A stretch of 10,237 nucleotides of DNA from contig DASQXE010000140.1 in the NCBI GenBank assembly GCA_035639875.1, positions 1 to 10,237 of the forward strand. Reading direction: 5' to 3'. This DNA comes from JAIBJP01 sp035639875 (GTDB lineage: Bacteria > Actinomycetota > Thermoleophilia > Gaiellales > Gaiellaceae). A program made the translations under genes and the position numbers. The notes under the pieces were generated by a model, which had not been told where the DNA came from, ran no database searches, and saw only the letters and a program-made list of their open reading frames with translations. Each line of letters starts with the position of its first letter. Position 1 is the first letter of the stretch. Below, piece by piece: positions 1-6,401 of the stretch.

Positions 1-37
1 ATGGCTCCTTTTTGCCTGCCCACACAACAGGAAGGAA

Positions 38-898
38 GTGAGAAGTCTGACCAATCAACTCGAGGCTCCTGCCGTTTACGAGACGGATGACGCGCTGACC
101 CTGTTCATGAACCGGGCCGGCCGTTATCGCCTGCTCACGGCCGCCGACGAGATCGCGCTTGCCAAGCGGGTCGAGCGCGGCGACCTGGCGGCGAAGGAGC
201 GCATGATCAACTCCAACCTGCGCCTGGTGATCTCGATCGCCAAGCGCTACCAGGGCCACGGGCTGCCGCTCATGGATCTGATCCAGGAGGGCTGCATCGG
301 CCTCAACCGCGCCGTCGAGAAGTACGACTGGCGTCGGGGATTCAAGTTCTCCACCTACGCGACGTGGTGGATCCGCCAGGCCTGCCAGCGCGCGGTCTCG
401 GGCCAGTCGACGACGATTCGGGTGCCGACGCACGTCCACGAGCGGCGCGTGAAGCTCGCGCGCGCCGGCCGCGAGCTGGAGGCAAAGCTCGGTCGCGAGG
501 CGACCCGTGAGGAGCTCGCCGAGGCGACGGGCCTCAAGCTTCAGCACGTCGACGAGGCGCTCGACGCTGCCGACGCTCCGGTATCACTCAACCAGCCGAT
601 CGGCTCCGAGGCCGAGGGTGAGTTCGGTGATCTTTTCGACGATCCGAACGCGACGGATCCCGAGGAGGACGCCACCGAGGCGCTCCGTCGCCAGGAGATC
701 CGCCGCGCCGTCCGCAACCTCTCCGACGACGAGCAGCGCATGGTCGAGCTCCGCTTCGGGTTCGACGGCGAGCCGGCCTCGCTCGAGACGATCGGCAAGG
801 AACTCGGTCTCTCGCGCGAGCGCGTGCGCAAGCTCGAGCGGGACGCGTACGAGCACCTCGCGGAGGAGCTCGGCGACGAGCTCGCACGCGCGGCCTGA
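38..898 (+). CDS. Sigma-70 family RNA polymerase sigma factor (RpoD-like, no region 1.1)
   Basis: The product directs RNA polymerase to promoters. Its 286 residues carry region 1.2 (about 18-50, with RLLTAADEIALAKRVERGD), region 2 (about 58-128, with NLRLVISIAKRY, DLIQEGCIGL and the nearly invariant FKFSTYATWWIRQA that melts and reads the -10 element), region 3 (about 136-200) and region 4 (about 221-275) with a helix-turn-helix ending in LGLSRERVRKLERDA. Region 1.1 is missing, so it resembles group 2 factors rather than the housekeeping RpoD. The start is GTG, preceded by AGGAAGGA (29-36). The frame is open to the left edge but has no other usual start codon within the window; the ATG at 107 would remove part of region 1.2. 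The 68-base gap before the amidase suggests a separate unit. No anti-sigma gene is visible. Family is certain; which regulon it serves is not. Confidence 0.95.
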   Translation: MRSLTNQLEAPAVYETDDALTLFMNRAGRYRLLTAADEIALAKRVERGDLAAKERMINSNLRLVISIAKRYQGHGLPLMDLIQEGCIGLNRAVEKYDWRRGFKFSTYATWWIRQACQRAVSGQSTTIRVPTHVHERRVKLARAGRELEAKLGREATREELAEATGLKLQHVDEALDAADAPVSLNQPIGSEAEGEFGDLFDDPNATDPEEDATEALRRQEIRRAVRNLSDDEQRMVELRFGFDGEPASLETIGKELGLSRERVRKLERDAYEHLAEELGDELARAA

Positions 899-903
899 TC
901 GGG

Positions 904-933
904 TTGCTAAGACGCTGACCGAGCGCCCATAAT
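904..933 (+). promoter_or_regulatory. Candidate sigma-70-type promoter for the amidase-permease operon
   Basis: TTGCTA (904-909) is separated by 18 bases from CATAAT (928-933). These match the bacterial consensus hexamers at 4 of 6 and 5 of 6 positions. The pair lies just after the sigma gene stop and 33 bases before the amidase ATG, in one of the few less GC-rich spots here. Transcription would be expected to begin near base 940, inside the left arm of the following hairpin. Actinobacterial -35 elements vary, so this is a reasoned candidate, not a proven promoter. Confidence 0.5.
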
Positions 934-935
934 CA

Positions 936-964
936 CGCCTTCCCGTGCGCGGCGCGGGAAGGCG
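936..964 (+). promoter_or_regulatory. Perfect 10-bp hairpin enclosing the amidase ribosome-binding site
   Basis: CGCCTTCCCG (936-945) pairs perfectly with CGGGAAGGCG (955-964) across a 9-base loop. The right arm contains GGGAAGG (956-962), the only Shine-Dalgarno-like sequence in front of the amidase ATG at 967, so the folded form should hide it. No T-run follows; the next bases are CTATGG. This makes a normal intrinsic terminator unlikely, although a terminator role for the sigma gene cannot be excluded. RNA starting near 940 would keep only about six base pairs of the stem, whereas read-through RNA from the sigma gene would carry all ten. The structure is directly visible; its regulatory role is inferred. 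Confidence 0.65.
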
Positions 965-966
965 CT

Positions 967-1917
967 ATGGACGCGGTCTCCATCCACGAGGTTCGCCCCG
1001 ACGCCTTCAACTACGTCTGGGACAACTCGATCGAGCCTGCGCTCGAGGTCGAGTCGGGCGAATCGGTCGAGCTCCACGTCCGCGACGCCTCCGACGAGCA
1101 GATCAGACGTAACTCGGGCGCCGAGGACGTCGCCAAGCTCGACTTCACACACGTCAACCCGGTCAGCGGCCCAGTTTTCGTCAAGGGCGCGCAGCCGGGT
1201 GACGTCCTGGCGGTCGAACTGGTCGAGTTCACACCGCCAGAGTGGGGCTGGACGGCGATCATCCCGGGATTCGGGCTCCTCGCCGACGAGTTCCCCGAGC
1301 CCTGGCTCCGCATCTCCGATGTAGACGACGAACGCGTGGGGTTCTCGAACGCGATCTCGCTCCCCTGTCGTCCCTTCCCGGGAACGATTGGAGTCGCGCC
1401 CGCTGAGCCCGGCGAGCATTCCATCGTGCCGCCGTCGCGCTTCGGCGGGAACATGGACACGAAGCACCTGCGCGCGGGCGCGACGCTCTTCCTCCCGGTC
1501 GGCGTCGAGGGCGCGCTCTTCTCCCTTGGCGACACCCACGCCGCCCAGGGGGACGGCGAGGTCTGCGGCACCGCGATCGAAGCGGCGATGGACGTCGTCG
1601 TTCGCCTCAGCGTGCGACGCGATTTCTCGGTCGAGGCGCCGCAGTACCACGTGCCGGCGGGTGCGGTAGCGCAGTCCGAACAGTCCAGTTATCGCGTATG
1701 CACCGGTGTGGACCCGGACCTGATGGAAGCGGCGCGCGACGCGGTGCGGGCGGCGATCGACTATCTCGGCGAGCGATACGGGCTCGATCGCGAGGAGGCC
1801 TACGCGCTCATCAGCGTTGCCGCTGACCTGCGCATCCACGAGGTCGTGGACGCGCCGAACTGGGTCGTGGGGGCGTTTGTCCCCGAGTCGATCTTCGCGG
1901 AAGGAGGCAGAGCATGA
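967..1917 (+). CDS. Acetamidase/formamidase family amidohydrolase
   Basis: Members of this family (FmdA/AmdA) hydrolyse short amides such as formamide or acetamide to ammonia and the acid in the cytoplasm, and some act on other amides. The 316-residue product is full length for the shorter bacterial members. Family landmarks are NPVSGPVFV (about 64-72), the run leading to FGGNMDTKHL (about 159-168), the acid- and histidine-rich GDTHAAQGDGEVCGTAIE (about 188-205), and the C-terminal ISVAADLRIHEVVD (about 282-295). No signal peptide is seen. The ATG start is supported by GGGAAGG four bases upstream. Its stop overlaps the start of the downstream permease (ATGA), so the two are probably co-translated. 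That pairing suggests the permease brings in the substrate or a precursor. The family is secure; the exact amide is unknown. Confidence 0.92.
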   Translation: MDAVSIHEVRPDAFNYVWDNSIEPALEVESGESVELHVRDASDEQIRRNSGAEDVAKLDFTHVNPVSGPVFVKGAQPGDVLAVELVEFTPPEWGWTAIIPGFGLLADEFPEPWLRISDVDDERVGFSNAISLPCRPFPGTIGVAPAEPGEHSIVPPSRFGGNMDTKHLRAGATLFLPVGVEGALFSLGDTHAAQGDGEVCGTAIEAAMDVVVRLSVRRDFSVEAPQYHVPAGAVAQSEQSSYRVCTGVDPDLMEAARDAVRAAIDYLGERYGLDREEAYALISVAADLRIHEVVDAPNWVVGAFVPESIFAEGGRA

Positions 1918-3377
1918 GTGTGGTCGAGGCACCTGCGGCGGCCGCGGAGCAGCCGAGGGGCAGGTTGCGGCGAGAATTGCGCCTTTTCGAGGCGCTCGCA
2001 ATCTCGGTCGGGATCATGGCGCCGACGGCGGCGATGGCACTGAACGGCGTGGCGCCGGCCGGCCTCGTCGGGCGGGCGGTGCCGCTCGCGTTCCTCTTCG
2101 CCGCGATCGCGATCGCGCTCGTCTCGTACGCGTTCGTGCGGCTGACGACCTACTTCAACCACGCGGGCTCGGCCTACGCGCTCGTCGGTGTCACCGTCGG
2201 ACCGCGCGCGGGCTTCTTCGCCTGCTGGGCGCTGCTCGCCACCTATACGACGTTCCTCGCTGCGAACTTCGCCGAGATCGGGCTCTTCGGCCAGTCGTTC
2301 TTCAGCGGCGTCGGGCTCTGGGACAAGGACCACTGGATCATCATCTCGCTCGTCGCGGCGGCGCTGCTCTGGTTCTTCGCCTTCAACGACATCCGCGCCG
2401 TGACACGTGGGCTCCTCAGCCTGGAGTTCATCTCCGTCACCCTCGTGGCGATCCTGATCGTGATCATCTATGTGAAGGTGATCGGCGGGAGCGCGCCGAA
2501 CGGGCAGGACTTCACGCTGAAGCCGTTCGTGCCGTCGAGCGGAACGACGATCGGGGCGGTGGCGTTCGCCTCCGTCTTCGGCCTGCTTTCCTTCGGCGGG
2601 TTCGAGGGCGCCGCCTCACTCGGCGAGGAGACGAATAACCCGCGGCGCAACGTCCCGCTCGCGATCGCGGTCGCCGTGGGATTCTGCGGCGTCTTCTACA
2701 CCCTCGTCATGCTCGGCCAGTCGCTCGGCTTCGGGATCGACAAGCAGGGCATCGACACCTTTTCGAGCTCGTCGGCGCCCCTTGCCGACCTTTCGAAGAG
2801 CTACGTCGGGAGCGGCATGGCGGACGCGATCAACTTCGGAGCTCTTATGAGCGCCTTCGCCAGCGGGCTCGGCTGTGCGGTCGGCGCCGCGCGGCTCCTC
2901 TTCGCGCTCGGGCGCGATGGATTCGTCACGACGCAGCTCGGCGATGTCTCCCGCCGTACCGGATCGCCCTACAAGTCACTTGCGGCGGTGATGATCTTCG
3001 CCGTCGTCGTCGGCACCGCGCTGCGGATCAACGGGACGACCTCGGTGAACGCGTTCTTCTACATGGGGACGATCGGCGTGCTCAGCATGCTTGTCGCCTA
3101 CGTCGTCACGAACCTCGGCGCGATGAAGTTCCTCCACTGGGAGCGTCGCGAGGCTCTCTGGCGCGTGATCGTGCCGATCCTGGCGCTCGCCGCCCTCGTC
3201 TACACGCTCTACAAGAACCTGTGGCCGAGGCCGCCGCACCCGTACAACCTCTTCCCGTTCATCATCGGCGGCTGGCTACTCTTCGGGATTGCGATCACGC
3301 TCGCGTTCCCGAGCCTGGCGCGCAGGATCGGCCGCAACCTCTCCGAGGCGGAGGGGATCGCCATGCCACCCGAATAG
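1914..3377 (+). CDS. APC-superfamily amino acid/amine permease
   Basis: A 487-residue integral membrane transporter of the amino acid-polyamine-organocation superfamily, which usually imports amino acids, amines or related compounds with protons or by exchange. After a polar N-terminus of about 25 residues come roughly 12 hydrophobic segments. The first contains the substrate-gate pattern ISVGIMAPTAAMALNG (about 30-45). A conserved loop follows segment 6: FGGFEGAASLGEETNNPRR (about 227-245). Later comes ARLLFALGRDG (about 326-336). The ATG start has a strong AAGGAGG (1901-1907) six bases upstream and overlaps the amidase stop by four bases. It ends three bases before the stop of a convergent gene, and I see no convincing terminator between them. 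Its link to the amidase suggests an amide- or amine-containing substrate, which the sequence alone does not prove. Confidence 0.92.
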   Translation: MSVVEAPAAAAEQPRGRLRRELRLFEALAISVGIMAPTAAMALNGVAPAGLVGRAVPLAFLFAAIAIALVSYAFVRLTTYFNHAGSAYALVGVTVGPRAGFFACWALLATYTTFLAANFAEIGLFGQSFFSGVGLWDKDHWIIISLVAAALLWFFAFNDIRAVTRGLLSLEFISVTLVAILIVIIYVKVIGGSAPNGQDFTLKPFVPSSGTTIGAVAFASVFGLLSFGGFEGAASLGEETNNPRRNVPLAIAVAVGFCGVFYTLVMLGQSLGFGIDKQGIDTFSSSSAPLADLSKSYVGSGMADAINFGALMSAFASGLGCAVGAARLLFALGRDGFVTTQLGDVSRRTGSPYKSLAAVMIFAVVVGTALRINGTTSVNAFFYMGTIGVLSMLVAYVVTNLGAMKFLHWERREALWRVIVPILALAALVYTLYKNLWPRPPHPYNLFPFIIGGWLLFGIAITLAFPSLARRIGRNLSEAEGIAMPPE

Positions 3378-3380
3378 CGG

Positions 3381-4304
3381 CTACCGGACCGGTTGCGGCG
3401 CGCGCGGATTCGGGAGCGGCGTCAGTACGGGCTCGACCTGTTCGCGCAGGTGCTCGAACGCCGGCGGAAGCGAAAGGCGCTCGCCGAGGTGCTCCAGTGG
3501 CTCGTCCACCGTGAAGCCGGGTCCAATCGTCGCCAGCTCGAAGAGCACTCCGCTCGGCTCGCGGAAGTAGACCGACCGGAAGTAGAAGCGGTCTATCACC
3601 GGCGTCGGCGACGCGCCGCCGGCGATCACACGCTCGCGCCAGGCCTCGTGCTCCTGGGGCGGCGAGGCCCACGCGATGTGGTGCACGGTGCCCGCGCCGC
3701 CGATTCCGCGCTCACGGGCCTGGTCGTAGATCCAGAACGACCCGCGGCGCTCGCCGCGGACCTCGTACTCGGATTCAGCGGTAGAGACACATTCGAGCGC
3801 GCTAGTCAGGAACTCACGGCTCGCGTCAGGCTCGAAGCTGTAGGCGCGGGCGCCGTCGAATCCTTGCAGGGCGACCTCGGGCGGGATCTCGGGATGGTTG
3901 GCGGTCAGCGGATCGTCGTCGGTCTCGACCACGGCGAGCTCGAGGCCTAGGCCCTCGGGATCGGAGAATCGCACCCGGCCTCGCTCGCGCGAAAGATCGA
4001 CGTCTTCGCCACGCAGCCGCTCCTCCCAGAAGGACAGCGCGTCATCGGAGGCGACGCGCCAGGCGATGCGGTGCACCATCCCCGCGCCCGCGCGGCCTCG
4101 GCGTGCGCCCGGATACTCGAAGAACGTGAGATCGGAGCCGGGGCTCCCGAGCTCGTCGGCATAGAAAAGGTGGTAGACGGTGGGATCGTCCTGATTGACG
4201 GTCTTCTTGACGAGGCGAAGCCCGAGCACGCGCGCGTAGAAATCGACGTTCCGCGGCGCGTCGGCAGTGATCGCCGTGATGTGGTGAATCCCCTCTAGGC
4301 GCAT
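3381..4304 (-). CDS. Two-domain VOC-family protein, ring-cleaving dioxygenase type
   Basis: The 307-residue product belongs to the vicinal-oxygen-chelate (glyoxalase-fold) superfamily and resembles the MhqO/PcpA-like ring-cleaving dioxygenases, which use a metal, usually Fe(II), to open hydroquinone or catechol-like rings. Two similar halves are visible. Half one begins GIHHITAITADAPRNVDFY (5-23) and includes VLGLRLVKKTVNQDDP and GMVHRIAW. Half two has GTVHHIAWASPP (206-217) and ends with SGVLFELATIGPGF (251-264). Likely metal ligands are His8, His208 or His209, and Glu256. I chose the ATG at 4304 because it opens directly onto the family N-terminus. The open frame runs further up to 4478, but that extra stretch is unrelated and overlaps the kinase gene. 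The RBS is only G-rich (GGGTGGTG). The gene diverges from the kinase across 42 bases. The substrate is unknown, and other VOC roles such as detoxification remain possible. Confidence 0.88.
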   Translation of the reverse strand: MRLEGIHHITAITADAPRNVDFYARVLGLRLVKKTVNQDDPTVYHLFYADELGSPGSDLTFFEYPGARRGRAGAGMVHRIAWRVASDDALSFWEERLRGEDVDLSRERGRVRFSDPEGLGLELAVVETDDDPLTANHPEIPPEVALQGFDGARAYSFEPDASREFLTSALECVSTAESEYEVRGERRGSFWIYDQARERGIGGAGTVHHIAWASPPQEHEAWRERVIAGGASPTPVIDRFYFRSVYFREPSGVLFELATIGPGFTVDEPLEHLGERLSLPPAFEHLREQVEPVLTPLPNPRAPQPVR

Positions 4305-4346
4305 AGTCACCACCCTACCCGTCTGGGACAATTTGGCCGACGCCGC

Positions 4347-6290
4347 ATGGGGCGCCCAATCCTCCGTCGAGCCCTTTCTCTCGGTCGCGGCAGGCTCCGC
4401 GCAGCCGCCTGGTTCGTCCTCGTAACGGGTTCGTACCTCGCCGCGGCCAAGCTCGGCATCCACCTCAACGTCTCCCACGGCGTCATCACGCCCGTGTGGG
4501 CGCCGTCCGGGATCTCGCTCGCGGCGCTCTTCCTTCTCGGTCTCCGCTATTGGCCGGCCGTCGCGCTGGGCGCGTTTCTCGCCAACGTGACGAGCGACGT
4601 GTCGGCCGCCGTCGCAGCCGCGATCGCGGTCGGAAACACGCTCGAGGCGGTCCTAGGCGCGGCGGTCGTCCGGCGCTTCGGCGTGCGCCCCGAGCTCGAT
4701 CGCGTGCGGGCGGTGATCGTTCTCACTGCGGGAGCGGCGCTGCTCAGCACCGCTCTCGCGGCGACCAACGGCGTCACAGTCCTCACGATCGCCGGCGAGA
4801 AGCAGGACACGTATGGGACGGCGTGGGTCCTCTGGTGGTTCGGGGACGCCGTCGGCGACCTCATGGTCGCACCGCTTCTGCTCGTCTTCTCAACGCTTCG
4901 GCGGTTGCGCCTCTCGCTCGCGCGGGTGGCGGAGGGTGCCGCCCTCGTCGTCGCGCTCGGGGGCGTGAGCGCGTTCGTCTTCCTCGGCGGCGGCTGGCGC
5001 TATCCCTATCTGATGTTTCCGCTGCTCCTCTGGGCAGCGCTGCGCTTCCAGGCGCTCGGCGCCGCGACCGCGTCCTTTCTCGTCGGTGCGCTCGGGACGT
5101 GGGGAGCCGTGGCAGGCGACGTTCCCGTCGGCGTCGATACCGCGACCGAGCGCGTCCAGGTGATCCAGGCCCTCTTCGCACTGGTCGCCGTCAGCCTCCT
5201 CGTCGTCGGCGCGACGCTGGCCGAGCGCGGAGCCTCGAGTGACGCTCTCGCGCAGACGGCCTCCCGCCTCGCGGAAGCGCAGGCTCTAGCACACATCGGG
5301 AGCTGGGAATGGGACATCCGACGCGACGTCGTGACCTGGTCGGACGAGCTCTACCGGATCTTCGGCCTGTCGCCCGATTCGTCGCCCGGCGGGTACGCGG
5401 CGTACCTCGAACGGCTGCCTGCCGCGGACCGCGAGTTCGTCAACGAGACCATCACGCGAGCCTACGTCGATGGACGCCCGTTTGCCTTCGAGCACGCGCT
5501 ACGGAGGGAAGACGGGAGCGAGCGGATCATCGCCGCCCGCGGGCGCGTCCTCGTCGAGGACGGGGAACCCGTCACCATGCTCGGCACCTCGCAGGATGTC
5601 ACCGAGCAGCGCCAGGCCGAGAAGCTCCGTGAGGACATCCTGTCGACGGTCTCGCACGAGCTGCGCACCCCGCTCACGTCGATCCTCGGTTTCGCGGTGA
5701 CGTTGGAGCAGCGGCGGCGCGAATTCTCCGAGGAGGAGCTCGAGCGGGTGGTGACCGAGCTCGTCACGGCGTCACGTCGCCTCGAGCGTCTGCTCACGGA
5801 TCTTCTGGACGTCGAGCGAGCCCGCCGTGGCTTCATCCGGCTCAAGCGGGAGAAGACGGACGTCCTCGACCTCGTCGAGCGCGTCATTGCCGACTGCGCG
5901 CTCAACGGTCGGCACGTGAGCATCACCGGCGGCCCAGTCGTCGCCGAGATCGACGCAGCCAAAGTGGAGCGCATCGTCGAGAACCTCATCGTCAACGCGG
6001 TCAAGCACACGCCCGAGAGGAGCTCGATCCGCATCCGGCTCGACACGGAGGCGCGCGACCTCGTTCTCGTGGTCGACGACGACGGGCCGGGGATCCCCGA
6101 CGAGTTCAAGGAGGTCGTCTTCGAGACCTTCAACCGCGGGCCGAGCATGCTCTCCGCGACGCCCGGCGCGGGGATCGGTCTCTCGCTCGTCTCGCGCTTC
6201 GCCGAGGCGCACGGCGGCTCGAGCTGGGTGGAGGACCGGCCCGGGGGCGGGTCCTCCTTTCGGGTTCTACTGCCTGACTGTGTGGTCTAG
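4347..6290 (+). CDS. MASE1-PAS hybrid-membrane sensor histidine kinase
   Basis: A 647-residue sensor kinase. Residues about 20-292 form a multi-pass membrane region of the MASE1 type, with landmarks WAPSGISLAALFLLGLRYWP (about 51-70), GNTLEAVLGA, and WWFGDAVGDLMVAPLLL (about 163-179). A PAS domain with its PAC tail follows (about 312-420: HIGSWEWD to GTSQDVTEQR). The HisKA helix has the phosphate-accepting His437 in STVSHELRTPLTSILGF. The ATP-binding domain has the N box NLIVNAVKHTP (about 546-556), the G1 box DDDGPGIP and the G2 box GAGIGLSL (about 607-614). All catalytic motifs look intact, so an active kinase is expected. No response regulator lies nearby, so it is an orphan here. The ATG has no clear Shine-Dalgarno sequence. 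The ligand is unknown; MASE1 is a presumed sensor for small signals. A strong hairpin terminator follows the stop. Confidence 0.93.
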   Translation: MGRPILRRALSLGRGRLRAAAWFVLVTGSYLAAAKLGIHLNVSHGVITPVWAPSGISLAALFLLGLRYWPAVALGAFLANVTSDVSAAVAAAIAVGNTLEAVLGAAVVRRFGVRPELDRVRAVIVLTAGAALLSTALAATNGVTVLTIAGEKQDTYGTAWVLWWFGDAVGDLMVAPLLLVFSTLRRLRLSLARVAEGAALVVALGGVSAFVFLGGGWRYPYLMFPLLLWAALRFQALGAATASFLVGALGTWGAVAGDVPVGVDTATERVQVIQALFALVAVSLLVVGATLAERGASSDALAQTASRLAEAQALAHIGSWEWDIRRDVVTWSDELYRIFGLSPDSSPGGYAAYLERLPAADREFVNETITRAYVDGRPFAFEHALRREDGSERIIAARGRVLVEDGEPVTMLGTSQDVTEQRQAEKLREDILSTVSHELRTPLTSILGFAVTLEQRRREFSEEELERVVTELVTASRRLERLLTDLLDVERARRGFIRLKREKTDVLDLVERVIADCALNGRHVSITGGPVVAEIDAAKVERIVENLIVNAVKHTPERSSIRIRLDTEARDLVLVVDDDGPGIPDEFKEVVFETFNRGPSMLSATPGAGIGLSLVSRFAEAHGGSSWVEDRPGGGSSFRVLLPDCVV

Positions 6291-6292
6291 GC

Positions 6293-6391
6293 GCTCTGGG
6301 CGGCGGACTTGGCCGGGCAAGGCCCGGCTTTGCGCCGTCTGCGACGCTCGCGGCACGATGCAGGCCTCCTTTGCGAGCGCCGCCCCAGAGC
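6293..6391. repeat. Long imperfect inverted repeat filling a convergent gap
   Basis: GCTCTGGGCGGCG (6293-6305) is the reverse complement of CGCCGCCCCAGAGC (6378-6391) apart from one extra C. Between the arms lie a 7-bp terminator hairpin (6312-6328) and a second hairpin, CGCTCGC (6345-6351) with GCGAGCG (6373-6379), whose right arm overlaps the outer repeat. The 111-base gap between the kinase and the exporter stops is therefore almost wholly self-complementary. It probably ends transcription from one or both sides. I see no gene in it. Confidence 0.6.
6312..6331 (+). terminator. Intrinsic terminator after the histidine kinase gene
   Basis: GCCGGGC (6312-6318) and GCCCGGC (6322-6328) form a perfect 7-bp, all-G/C stem with a 3-base loop, followed by TTT (6329-6331). 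It begins 21 bases after the kinase stop and faces the + strand. The T-run is short, as is common in GC-rich genomes. No T-run follows the stem on the other strand, so it fits the kinase better than the convergent exporter. Confidence 0.6.
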
Positions 6392-6401
6392 ACCTAGCGA
6401 G

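Noticed and set aside
1..90. Short open frame starting with ATG at base 1 (29 codons)
   Set aside because: It has no visible RBS (the window starts there), overlaps the sigma gene in another frame and resembles no known small protein.
936..964. Reading the hairpin simply as the intrinsic terminator of the sigma gene
   Set aside because: No T-run follows the stem, and its right arm is the ribosome-binding site of the next gene. Terminator function is not excluded, but regulatory sequestration fits better.
907..2001. Long open frame (364 codons) on the minus strand opposite the amidase
   Set aside because: It is the antisense shadow of the amidase gene and the start of the permease gene, rich in Arg, Asp and Glu as expected for a GC-rich complement, with no recognisable domain.
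4305..4478. N-terminal extension of the ring-cleaving dioxygenase frame (58 more residues)
   Set aside because: The family N-terminus begins at the ATG at 4304. The extension is low-complexity, overlaps the start of the kinase gene, and has no counterpart in the family.
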